Shown here piece by piece: positions 1-10,755 of a stretch of 64,000 bases of DNA; position 1 is the stretch's first letter; each line of letters begins with the position of its first letter. The translations under genes and the position numbers were made by a program. Source of the DNA: Epiperipatus broadwayi (lineage: Eukaryota; Onychophora; Udeonychophora; Euonychophora; Peripatidae); assembly GCA_028023455.1 (NCBI GenBank), contig JAQFVV010006623.1, positions 337,501-401,500 on the forward strand, given 5' to 3'. The notes under the pieces are model-generated. The model made no database searches, was not told where the DNA came from, and was given only the letters and a program-made list of their open reading frames with translations.

Positions 1-223
1 TAAATTGAGAGATATAATTGGCTAAAAAAATTATAATAATTGAATTTTTCAAGTACTCACAACTACTTATTACAAGTTTATAATAATAATAAAAATTCAA
101 TTTTTGCAATTCTTAATTTACAATGTCTTTTATAATTGCTGATAGTTTTAATTGTCGAGCTGTCATCTCATAGAAGTAATTGACAAATATAGTAGTTATA
201 TCATATACTCATATATATATATC
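1..223. other. AT-rich flank of the PLE palindrome
   Basis: No gene or recognisable element is visible. A short AT dinucleotide run lies at about 210-221, just outside the left arm of the inverted PLE pair. The homology between the two arms stops at about position 224. Confidence 0.6.
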
Positions 224-362
224 AAATCAAAACTACCCCAAATCTAAAATTAAACCAGACCAGCATAAAAATAATATTAAAACACAACCTAAGGTTTCAC
301 TGCTACAAGCAGACTTCTCAAGTGTAAAGAACTACAAAAAAAACCACACATTATATATACTA

Positions 363-1606
363 TTAAAAACTACCCACAAATCCATTCACTTCCCATCCAC
401 CCTTAATATTAAAAGAACTTTTAAATAAGTTAATTGCTTCAGAATAATAAATTTTCAATAATAAAGACTCTTTAATTCTTCTTTTGATTTCATTTCTCTC
501 AAAGAAGACAACCTTAGCTTCATCAAAATCAATAGTGTGACCTGTATCTTTTTCATGGACATACAAAGCAGAACTAAGATATCTATTTTTAACTCTACTT
601 TTATGAACCTTTATTCTTTCATTTAAACTCAAACTACTCTGACCTATGTAAACCTTCTTACAAAATAAACAAGGAATAAAATATACCACACCAGGAATAG
701 TCTTTCTATCAAAAACTTCTTTTGTATTATTTAATAAATTATTCAATGTAACACCCCTTTTCCAAGCAATTTTCTTATTTCCAAACAATTTACTATTTCT
801 ACACACAATTTTATAAGAAGACAATTTAAATGGCAAAGAAATAAAATCATATTTTTCTTTAACCTTTACATCCTTACAAATATTACTATTAAATAAAATA
901 CTTTTAACAAATTTATCAGAGTATCCAACACTCAAATAATCTTTATAAAATTGATATTTCTGAAACAAAGCTACCCCACTAGAATTATTTAATTTAATAT
1001 TCCTATGACAATAATTCCTTAAAGCAGCTACTTTATGAGATACAGACTGATAGCTATCAGGTTTAATTATAGATCTTAATTCTTTACTTTTAACTAAATG
1101 ACTGCACAATAAACAATTAGTTTCTATATTTCTAATCACCAAAAGATCTAAAAATTTTAACTTACCAAAATCTAACCCCCTCCTTCTAACACAAATTTTA
1201 TAGAAGGATCAAAACAATTAAACTCATTTACAAATTCCTTCAATTTATCATTCTCAACTACAAATAAACAATCATCAACATATCTGACAAATAATTTTAC
1301 ATATAAACAATTCTTCTTAATAATAATTTCCTCTTCCATAAAACTAATATAAACTGAACATACTAAAGGAGAAATAATATAACCTATTATCCACCCTTCC
1401 TTAATCTTATAAAAATTACCTCTATAAGTAAAATACATAGAATCTTCCAATAACAAAAGCAAATCTTTAATTACCTTAATTTTATTTTTTGATAAAGAAC
1501 TTTTCTTAATCAATACAGACAAAAGAACATCAATACTGCTTAACCTATTAACAGACTGATACATATTTTCAATATCTAAACTTCCAAATACCCAATTACT
1601 TTCCAT
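363..1606 (-). pseudogene. PLE reverse transcriptase/GIY-YIG endonuclease, left arm, frameshifted
   Basis: This is the mirror copy of the intact frame at 1657-2901. The N-terminal part (1172-1606) carries the RT motifs SLDIENMY and YVDD. The frame is then lost at about 1172-1182, where this arm has one base fewer in a C run than the right arm. The C-terminal part (363-1142) continues in another frame and holds the GIY-YIG domain (GVVYFIPCLFCKKVYIGQ). The two pieces together match the right-arm protein residue for residue. A single-base loss in a homopolymer may be a real mutation or a sequencing error. Confidence 0.85.
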
Positions 1607-1656
1607 TTTAAAATTATTATTCTTTTGAGGCTTTTGATAAGATTAATAATTTTAAA

Positions 1657-2901
1657 ATGGAAAGTAATTGGGTATTTGGAAGTTTAGATATTGAAAATAT
1701 GTATCAGTCTGTTAATAGGTTAAGCAGTATTGATGTTCTTTTGTCTGTATTGATTAAGAAAAGTTCTTTATCAAAAAATAAAATTAAGGTAATTAAAGAT
1801 TTGCTTTTGTTATTGGAAGATTCTATGTATTTTACTTATAGAGGTAATTTTTATAAGATTAAGGAAGGGTGGATAATAGGTTATATTATTTCTCCTTTAG
1901 TATGTTCAGTTTATATTAGTTTTATGGAAGAGGAAATTATTATTAAGAAGAATTGTTTATATGTAAAATTATTTGTCAGATATGTTGATGATTGTTTATT
2001 TGTAGTTGAGAATGATAAATTGAAGGAATTTGTAAATGAGTTTAATTGTTTTGATCCTTCTATAAAATTTGTGTTAGAAGGAGGGGGGTTAGATTTTGGT
2101 AAGTTAAAATTTTTAGATCTTTTGGTGATTAGAAATATAGAAACTAATTGTTTATTGTGCAGTCATTTAGTTAAAAGTAAAGAATTAAGATCTATAATTA
2201 AACCTGATAGCTATCAGTCTGTATCTCATAAAGTAGCTGCTTTAAGGAATTATTGTCATAGGAATATTAAATTAAATAATTCTAGTGGGGTAGCTTTGTT
2301 TCAGAAATATCAATTTTATAAAGATTATTTGAGTGTTGGATACTCTGATAAATTTGTTAAAAGTATTTTATTTAATAGTAATATTTGTAAGGATGTAAAG
2401 GTTAAAGAAAAATATGATTTTATTTCTTTGCCATTTAAATTGTCTTCTTATAAAATTGTGTGTAGAAATAGTAAATTGTTTGGAAATAAGAAAATTGCTT
2501 GGAAAAGGGGTGTTACATTGAATAATTTATTAAATAATACAAAAGAAGTTTTTGATAGAAAGACTATTCCTGGTGTGGTATATTTTATTCCTTGTTTATT
2601 TTGTAAGAAGGTTTACATAGGTCAGAGTAGTTTGAGTTTAAATGAAAGAATAAAGGTTCATAAAAGTAGAGTTAAAAATAGATATCTTAGTTCTGCTTTG
2701 TATGTCCATGAAAAAGATACAGGCCACACTATTGATTTTGATGAAGCTAAGGTTGTCTTCTTTGAGAGAAATGAAATCAAAAGAAGAATTAAAGAGTCTT
2801 TATTATTGAAAATTTATTATTCTGAAGCAATTAACTTATTTAAGAGTTCTTTTAATATTAAGGGTGGATGGGAAGTGAATGGATTTGTGGGTAGTTTTTA
2901 A
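1657..2901 (+). CDS. Penelope-like reverse transcriptase with GIY-YIG endonuclease, N-terminally truncated
   Basis: This intact 414-codon frame encodes the enzyme that nicks target DNA and reverse-transcribes PLE RNA. RT motif A is at residues 9-19 (SLDIENMYQSV, D11 catalytic). A motif B-like segment is at 71-90, and motif C (RYVDD, 108-112) supplies the two aspartates. The GIY-YIG domain runs from about 305 to 385: GVVYFI at 306-311, a CX2C pair at 313-316, VYIG at 319-322, R331, H335, a TGH at 355-357 and E370. The CX2C inside the GIY-YIG spacer is typical of endonuclease-bearing PLEs. Full-length family members usually carry several hundred more N-terminal residues; here the frame starts just before motif A, so the RT fingers are missing. 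The ATG lies at the edge of the inverted repeat and may be an internal methionine exposed by truncation. Activity is therefore unlikely. The family assignment is strong. Confidence 0.85.
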   Translation: MESNWVFGSLDIENMYQSVNRLSSIDVLLSVLIKKSSLSKNKIKVIKDLLLLLEDSMYFTYRGNFYKIKEGWIIGYIISPLVCSVYISFMEEEIIIKKNCLYVKLFVRYVDDCLFVVENDKLKEFVNEFNCFDPSIKFVLEGGGLDFGKLKFLDLLVIRNIETNCLLCSHLVKSKELRSIIKPDSYQSVSHKVAALRNYCHRNIKLNNSSGVALFQKYQFYKDYLSVGYSDKFVKSILFNSNICKDVKVKEKYDFISLPFKLSSYKIVCRNSKLFGNKKIAWKRGVTLNNLLNNTKEVFDRKTIPGVVYFIPCLFCKKVYIGQSSLSLNERIKVHKSRVKNRYLSSALYVHEKDTGHTIDFDEAKVVFFERNEIKRRIKESLLLKIYYSEAINLFKSSFNIKGGWEVNGFVGSF

Positions 2902-3071
2902 TAGTATATATAATGTGTGGTTTTTTTTGTAGTTCTTTACACTTGAGAAGTCTGCTTGTAGCAGTGAAACCTTAGGTTGTGTTTTAATATTATTTTTATG
3001 CTGGTCTGGTTTAATTTTAGATTTGGGGTAGTTTTGATTTTATATTGACTAGTTTAGCTTTATGCTTGTAA

Positions 3072-3180
3072 TGTTTATATATATATATATATATAATATT
3101 TGAAAAGCTCCATAGCTATATTGTTTCAGCCACACTTCAGATTATTCTTTATTTAAAGAGGATAGGGCTTTTCAAATATT
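3072..3180. repeat. AT microsatellite and 86-bp hairpin next to the PLE
   Basis: An AT run at about 3077-3094 is followed by a hairpin. AATATTTGAAAAGC at 3095-3108 is the exact reverse complement of 3167-3180, with a 58-base loop. It could be a very small MITE or the relic of a structured RNA end. No target duplication is clear, and I did not find a hammerhead ribozyme core in it. Confidence 0.6.
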
Positions 3181-4051
3181 TTATATAGATTTCAGTTAAT
3201 GTTATGCATTGTTTCTATTTCATATATATATATTATTCATAAGTGCTAGTAACTAACTAATTACAACTCAAAGAAAAATTAATAAAATATCAGAAATCTA
3301 TTGTCAAGCCACTACTATAATTAAACATTCCATTTACTCCCTAATTGTAGTGTTACCTTTATTTAAGATGAGGGCTATTATGATGTAATATACATATAAC
3401 TAGACAATTACATTTTCTAAGGATAAAAAGTAATAGTAAAAGGCATTGTTAATTTAAAAATGAAAAAAAAAAAAAACGAATACACTGTTTAATACATGTA
3501 AAAAAAATGCAAAAAGAGTGAATATTAAATAGAGTATCATATGAAGTTTAACTCTAAGTATGAAGAGTCTAGAGTAAATTTTATTTGTGCTTCTCAGTTG
3601 TATTTTATAGCCTAGTTACTTTATCTACCTTTAAATAGAGAACTAGCATGCATATTTACAAATTAATTATCTGCCAAAATATAGTTCATACATCTTTCCA
3701 GATCATCTTTTTCTTTAGTAATATACTTTAGATATAAATAAAGTATTCCTTAGTTAAGACTATCAACTGTATATTTTTATTTTTCTGACTGGCTTTTATC
3801 AATCTTTTCGAGAATATCTTTCATAAATCTATTGATTCCAAGTTATTGCTTCAGCTATCAAAATGTATTCTCTGTGTAAATTAATTTTAAATTTATTTAT
3901 TTAGTGTATGGATTTTTGACAGCTTAACTATTAACAAAATATAAAGAAACCTATAGAAATTGAAACCAGAAGATAGAATCACCAGGTGCTTTATTAAGTC
4001 ATTCATGTATGCCACTGTACCCATAGATTCACCAGTCATTGAATATGTGGT
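3181..4051. other. Intergenic AT-rich DNA
   Basis: No coding frame or clear repeat was recognised. The stretch has A-runs (about 3462-3476) and stop codons in all frames. Confidence 0.5.
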
Positions 4052-5745
4052 TCACAGTTTGTGTTCATATACATTTGCATAGGTTAATGTGTGATAAATT
4101 CCATTTATGAACACATGAGGGCAACAACCATGGGTTACCCTGAATGTGTTTATGAGAATCCAGTTGCATCTAAGAACTTCAAATCCAATTAGATTTATTG
4201 TTGGATCTGGAAAAAGAAATTTGTTTATAACATCATAAGAATTCCATTTTTTATATCCCAATTCTTTGATAGTAGAATTTTGGTTTAACAGCCAAAAGGG
4301 AGATCTTGATTTGAGAGGAATCTTAGGTGGAGATACTTTATTTTGATTTATTGGCAAGTCTGATTTTGTGTGAAGCAATTTCTGATATCTGGTAGGAGAA
4401 TATGTGAAAGAATAGAAAGTCACTGTAAAGAAGTATGTCAGTAATATTTATTTTGGCAATATTTAATTGAGTATTTACATTTTAAGTGTGGGAACTTTTT
4501 TTGTAAACAAGATAAGCAAGGGCATAGTATTTGCAACGGAATATGCTAGTGTTGAAGGAGCTATCCTTGAAGTATTTGCATCTGAACCTCAAGTGGCAAT
4601 AGATAACTCCAAGGAGATTTTTTTTCTAGATATTAATTTTGATCTAACTTCAGTTAAAAAATGAAAATAAGCTAAGCTACAATCCAAGATAATTCTTAAA
4701 TATCATAAACTAGGAGTGTGTTTCAATCCATTGCCAAATATTCAGATTATGTGATAATTTCCTATTGTTTAGATAAAAAAAAGTGAGCATATTCTCATCA
4801 TTGAATTAGAAATAAGATATCAATTTTGAAAAAGATTTCCATTCTTTTTATTTCTTTATTGAGAGATTTCTATTTCAGGAAAGAGTTTTTTTTGAGAAGT
4901 CAAAGTATTATCAGCATAAATGAATTTCATACATTCTGTTCTGGAAAAATCATTGATGAATATATTAAATAAATTAGGTGAGAAAATAGTACTCTGAGAA
5001 AGACAATTCTATAAAATATTGTATCTAGTATAATTATTATTTAGCTTCTATTGAAGAACATTATGTCAAATAAATTAAGTTTTTCTACATATAAGAATTT
5101 TAGAAAACCATTTTCCCAAACTGTATCAGAAGCTGAGCTTAGATCAATAAATATCACATTAGTTTTTATCTTACTTTGAAAACCTTTTAAAATATAAGCC
5201 AGGGGTCCCCAACCTTTTTGCACTTAAGAGCACATACTATAATACCAGCCAGGTGGCGGGCACCATTTATTTTTTCAATGTAAATTTATAGTTGGATATT
5301 GTTAATAATACACATAATGTACAAAAAAATATTTATTTCAAAAATAAAATTTTAACATATAATTAACGTTTATATTTTTACGCTATAAAAGTATAGTATG
5401 CCCTACAATTTGATGACAATATAATACAATAATTTATAAGAAATTTTAAAAATTAAATTTATTTGTATCAGATAAATAATTTTTTATCGTGTTCAGATAG
5501 CGGCGGGCACACGTAAAATAGTCTGCTGGTGCCATGGTGCCCACGGGCATAGAGTTGGGTACCCCTGATATAAGCTGTTAAAGATAAAATTTGTTCATAA
5601 AAACTCCTTCCTGGCTTAAATGCAGTCAGTCTGTAGGTAGATGATTCTCAACTATTGGTAAAATTCTTAATATTCTTTTAAAAAACGTTTAGGAAATACA
5701 TCATAATAATATTGGACGATAATTTTTTTGGATCCTTGCTTGATT
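4052..5745 (-). pseudogene. Old LINE reverse transcriptase relic, interrupted by a hAT MITE
   Basis: Reading leftwards on the minus strand, the frames of a non-LTR reverse transcriptase can be followed through several breaks. Near 5740 there is a DPK segment of the NYRPI-type region. At about 5650-5600 comes a KPGRSFYEQILSL-like stretch (the GFRPGRSC-EQIL region). Motif A, FIDLSSASDTVW, is at about 5165-5125. A motif B remnant, SPNLFNIFINDF, is at about 4980-4945. Motif C is FIYADN at about 4918-4904, with the second catalytic Asp changed to Asn. The C-terminal segment at 4052-4423 has an LRCNWILINTFR motif like the conserved LPR-W-LN-FR block downstream of the RT in several LINE clades. The hAT MITE at 5200-5567 sits inside the frame; reading resumes on the other side. 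Stops and frameshifts show it is dead. The clade (RTE/BovB-, CR1- or jockey-like) is not settled. Confidence 0.7.
5200..5567. mobile_element. Non-autonomous hAT element (MITE), 368 bp
   Basis: The left end CAGGGGTCCCCAACC and right end GTTGGGTACCCCTG are imperfect terminal inverted repeats of the hAT type. They are flanked by a perfect 8-bp target duplication, ATATAAGC, at 5192-5199 and 5568-5575. The subterminal regions also pair: GGCGGGCAC occurs near the left end and GGCGGGCACAC near the right. The interior is AT-rich and has no coding frame, so movement would have required a transposase from elsewhere. It interrupts the LINE relic on the minus strand, so it is the younger insertion. Confidence 0.92.
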
Positions 5746-8560
5746 TGATTTTAATATTACTAATACTTTTGCCTTTATTTTAGCAAATTTTATTTATTGT
5801 CAGTTTAGACTGAAGAAGACTTTAAAATTGTATCTTTAAAAAAAAAAAAACATATTTTGAAAAATAGTGTAATCATCTTATTTCCATTTAGATGGGGGAA
5901 ATGAAAAGAATTATTATTTTTTTTTTTTACAGAATAACAAATTCAAACTTCAGTGATAATATGATAAGTTCCAAACAATTTAAGTAATAAGGATGTGACT
6001 TATTAAGAATAGTTGTAAAAGGGGAAGAAAAGTATTTAGATAATAATATTAATCTTTTAATCTCTTCTGTATTTTTACTTATTTACTAGTAAAATTTAAA
6101 AAAATAAGAGTTAAATAAGTAAAAATTTCAATACATTTTATCAGTTTTTTAAAAAAAAGAAAAAGTTTTCAACATTTTTATTATGAAATACTTGTTCTAA
6201 TTAATGAAAGTTTTTATTTCTTTTCACTTTATCTCTAAAACAAAAAGCAATATTCAAATGGGAGTTTACCCCATGTACTGGTGATTAATTTTATTGGCCT
6301 AGTGAGATAAAATTCTAAACTTTTAATTAGTCAATTCACAAACTCAGCCGTAAAAATATATTCATCTTTTAATATTATAGTCACTTTAGCTTAATAATTT
6401 GTCAGGTTATGAAAGTGAACAAAAGTTTTTTCAAAAATAATTTTTTATTTATAATTATAAAAATATTCGATAGTGGCAAATCTAAAATGAACGTTAGTCA
6501 TCAACTAAAAAGCGTTGCTGACATCAGTGATTTCTTTCTCAATTTTACATTGTGGAAAAGTAAATAATTTTTACTAAAATCTTAACTATTTTTCTAAAAT
6601 AATTTTATTTTTAGCATATTTTATCAAAATAATTTATAATATGTCAAAAAATACTTTTAAAATGGTCTAAAACATTCATTTATCATTTTCAAAATAAAAC
6701 AAAAGAAATCATAGTGGTAAAAATTATTGACAAGCTGTTTTATTTGTCCTACAGTTATTAACCAATCAGCGCTGAGAATGGACTGCCCACTTCCATTGTT
6801 AAAACTAAAATTTGAATATATTTTTTTACTTGTAAAATAATTCAAGAGAGGGCAGCATCTTACGGAATTTTTTTTAAATTTAAAAAAAAAACCGTAAAAT
6901 CTTTACCATAGCGTTAAAAATGATGGAATTCAAGCAACTTGAAGCTGCCACCATTTTACATCGGAGAAACATGTAAAAGAGTTAATTTAAGGATTATACT
7001 GTTTTTTCAATGAGAGGGGGGTTAAGACAAATTTCAATAATTATGATTAGAATTTTTTTAATTAAAATAAAAAAAGGAGCAAAATAACCTTTAGTTAAAA
7101 TAAACTTGATTAGTCAGGGTGGAATGCTGTGATGTTTGAAATACTATATGATTGGATAGAAAACAAGAGTTCCAAAAATTAAGATAGAAGACAGGTTAAA
7201 GCAGTAGACCTAAGTATCTTGAGAAGTTATTCTTGATTGAACTTTTGAAAGAACAGTAACAGGACAGCTGTGAAGAAAAATAATTTTGCAGTCAGAAGTA
7301 AAACTAAACTCACTATCAGTTTTAAAAATGGCTTTTGTAATGGATTTGACTAAAACCATGTACTAAGATTCACCAAACCTCACCATATAGCCTATTCATT
7401 AAAAATGTCAGAGAATAACCCTAGAGTAATCTGCAATTAGTCTTGTGTTCCATCTAAAAGCATGATTGTCTTGGCCTGTGTGTTAGCCTGACTGTAAATT
7501 ATTATATTGTAAAATTTGATAAATTCAGCCTATACTCATCTGAAAATTATTTTTGGAAAATGGATAAATTTAACTTGTGTCAATCTAACCTGAAAATTTG
7601 TGTTAATTTGAAAATTGGTATTAGCCTTAAAAGAAGATAAATAGACATTTGAACCTACAAAAGGAAAAGTTAATAGGAGAATTTTTAGGGTAAAATGATT
7701 ATTTAATGTCAACATTTGAAGCTTACAAATAGAAAACCCAACATTTAAGAAAACTGAAAATTAAAACTATCAAAGATGGATTCAAAAGAAAAAAAAATTC
7801 ATGGTAAAAATGTATTGTAATATGCACATCTACATTTACACAATAATTTTTAATATAAGAATTAATAATGATAATTTTTATTACTTTTTTTATTGAAACA
7901 TTTTTTTTATTTCCCTCCAATTTGTAGAAAATGATTTTAGCTAATTTAAATTTTTTTTATCTATTTTTTGTGAGATGTTTTTATATTTATTTATTAAAAG
8001 GGGGCAAATAAACCAGAAAGTAAATGATAATTTAGTATTTAGAATCATCAAGTTAATATTACTTGCAATATGAAATTGTATTTTATTGATTAAAATGTAT
8101 TTGACTTGGAATTATATCTTTGCTCAATTTTGTTAATAATTTATTAATTAATATCATTAAATAATTTTTAAAAAAAAAATAAGTTTTTTTATTCCTTCAG
8201 CTATCTGGTCTATGAATTGGTAGACTTGATTTTATTACAATATATTTTAAGGGATTTGTAAATTAACCCAGTAAGATTCAATTTAAGTAGATTAAGCATA
8301 TTCATTTATGTTTTGTTTACAGTTATAGTCCCTAGGCTCTTTGTGATCTTGAACTAGCTCTAGAGCAATAATGGTATTGTAATGTTTTTCTGTTTTGATT
8401 GGTACTGGTAGACCTTTTTTTTACTCACTATGAAGTGAAAGTTAATCAAGCTATGGAGAAAGAAATATCTTATTCCTATTTCCAAAAACATAGTTATATT
8501 CCTGATTAACTGGCCTACTAATTATTATGACTGGGATTGCCGATGAAGTTAGTTTTAATT
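5746..8560. other. Intergenic AT-rich DNA
   Basis: No gene is supported. The short open frames at 6657-6845 and 7723-7920 are low-complexity and unlike known proteins. The only structured feature is the palindrome at 6860-6898. Confidence 0.5.
6860..6898. repeat. Near-perfect 38-bp palindrome
   Basis: TTACGG followed by a T-run, then an A-run and CCGTAA, forms a hairpin with almost no loop. It may be the core of a degraded foldback element. No target duplication was recognised. Confidence 0.6.
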
Positions 8561-9420
8561 TATTAAGAGGTGCCATAGTCAATAGACCCCTAACCTCCTC
8601 ATATGCCATAATTTTGAAACAAGTAACTAAAAGATGGGGTTATGATTTCCCGTAACTTTATTTTTTTTTTTTTAGAGAATATTCCCGGAGCTTAATCATC
8701 AAGTATTAGCGAAGGTAAATTATACACTCGAATCCTAATAAACTAAACATTAATAAATTTAATAACTGTCTTTAATAATGCACAATGAATAGTTGATATT
8801 AGAAATAAATATTTTTATTCTAACAAATTAAAATATTAAAAACACATTACAAATTAATTGGAAAGACTACACGCACGTTAATCCAGACTTTAAATCAACT
8901 AACTGAAACAGTTTAATAATTAAAGTTCACTTAAGTTTCTTCCAGGAAGTTCTTTGAATGGTAATTCTGCAAATGTCTCTATTAGTAGTAATATAAGCTT
9001 ATAGGAAGGATTGTTAGCAAATGCTTAATTTAGTCACAATCGGGATATGAGTAATCTTACCGGTAAGTTTTGTAGTACATGTTTTGAAGAGCTCATTGAA
9101 GTTAACTAGTTTCCCTCTGTCGACATTTTTGGTAGGCTCTTAGCCTGTCCTAATGGCTAGACTTGACGTTTTTTTCTGAATGACCTATATGATGAAAGAT
9201 ATCTATAAACACATCGGTTCCACTCCGCATGATGATTCACTTCAGTGGTAGTCCTGTATATGAGTAGTTTGGGATAGGATCTTTTCTCTATCCTGGACCT
9301 AATGGAAGCTACTAGTTAAGGAAAAGACAGACCCAGTTTTAAATTTTTCTGACCTTTTATAGTCACGATCCATTTTTAGACTTCTCTGTGCATCTATTTT
9401 CTTTTGTCCTTTTATCAGCA
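8561..9420. other. Unclassified, less AT-rich block, possibly an old element
   Basis: Base composition is visibly richer in G and C than on either side, especially at about 8930-9360. On the minus strand a TATAAAAGG motif is read at about 9353-9361, which could be a TATA box, for example of an LTR. I found no matching termini, no coding frame and no second copy, so the nature of the block is open. Confidence 0.3.
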
Positions 9421-10755
9421 TACAAGATAATCTTGTACTCTCTTTCTTAAATTTAAGTTACAAAGTCTTTTTTTCAGCATAATTCAGCCATCTTTAATTA
9501 ACTTCCAAAAAAAAAGTTTTAATGATTGTAATCTTTTACTTCGGAATTTTTTTTTTTATTTGTTTGGAGTAATCTGCATGTTTTTTATCTTTTCCAATTT
9601 TAACTTATTTTTAATTACATTTAAAAAAATATGAACGAAAAATGTAACTTTCATTGTACGTTTTTTTAAAAAAAAAAATTTTAATTGCGACTTTTAATAA
9701 GATCGTTAAATTTACTTTTTCTTTTAGCTTTTACCAAATGCCAATATAGTTGTATCATATATAAATAAACGGTACAGTATGTTTATATTTATTTGGGAGT
9801 TTATGTTTGTGTTATACATCTATATAGTCTGGATGGTACAAAAATATATCACTTTTAAAATTCATTCATTGCACTATATACAGATGAGAAATTAGTTTAG
9901 CTGGCCTGTACATCCGTATAACTATATGGTCAGAGCACTGATGGTGATCAGCATATGCCAGGATCACAGCATTTTTATTATAGATATCTTAGCACTTAAG
10001 TATGTACATTCAGATTATTATTGTATATCATGGTTTAAATTTGATTAAATAAGTAGCCTTCTTTTCAATATAGATCTCTTTTAGATCCAAATCACAAGGG
10101 ATGACTTGATTATTCTTATGTAATGCTGGTGATTTAATTTATAATTATTGTAATGATTTATTTTATTAAATTCTGTTTTTTTTTATGCTCCTTTTATTTT
10201 TTTTCTTTATATTATTCATTGAGATAATTGAATTGACCATCTGGTGAAGATGATGATGTCTTTCTATCTCCCCATATAACCCTTAAATGGCATCCACATT
10301 TAATTGGACATTATGTAACAAAAAGTCAGATTAAATTTTAAAAAAATTATTTATAATAAGGTTTTTATATTTATGAATATATTTTGTATATTATAGCTCT
10401 GATGGAGACTTGTTCAGTTGAAAAATGTCAGCTATTTTGAAGCATGGTGTATAAGATTTTGCATTTATAAAAGAAGTTTTTCATTATTTAATAATTCTTA
10501 GGAGTCTTTTTCTGGTGCTAATATTTTTCAGCAGCAGTGGATTTTTTTGATAACATTAATCATTGAAGTATTTTCCATATACAGTATATTTAAGAAAGAA
10601 TGAAGAATCATTTACATTTATAAGACTTCTTGAGAGTTTTTCATTAGCATTATTCATTAGTGTAGTGATATGATGATAAATCTGAGAGCATAAGATTTCT
10701 GAATTGAAACTGAACATGATAGTTTCTGGAGCTGAAATGTCATGACTTCCTAAAT
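9421..10755. other. Intergenic AT-rich DNA
   Basis: Homopolymer runs and stop codons in all frames; no feature recognised up to the left end of the hAT transposon. Confidence 0.5.

Larger units (their letters stand above)
224..3040. mobile_element. Head-to-head pair of truncated Penelope-like elements (1.4-kb inverted repeat)
   Basis: Positions 224 to about 1619 are the reverse complement of about 1643 to 3040, with a spacer of roughly 23 bases. The homology runs through the coding part and about 140 bases of 3' flank after the stop codon. The only difference I noticed is one missing base in the left arm, in a run of C at about 1175-1180. Each arm encodes the palm part of a reverse transcriptase followed by a GIY-YIG endonuclease, the arrangement of endonuclease-bearing PLEs. 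Both arms begin at the same internal point of the RT, so the N-terminal RT region is absent from both. PLEs are known to leave 5'-truncated copies and inverted or tandem partial copies. Near-identity means the inversion is recent, or the palindrome is an assembly or library artefact. Confidence 0.85.

Noticed and set aside
180-428. 82-codon frame at the left edge
   Set aside because: Runs antisense across the 3' end of the PLE left arm; low complexity.
4467-4664. 65-codon plus-strand frame
   Set aside because: Overlaps the antisense LINE relic; no recognisable domain.
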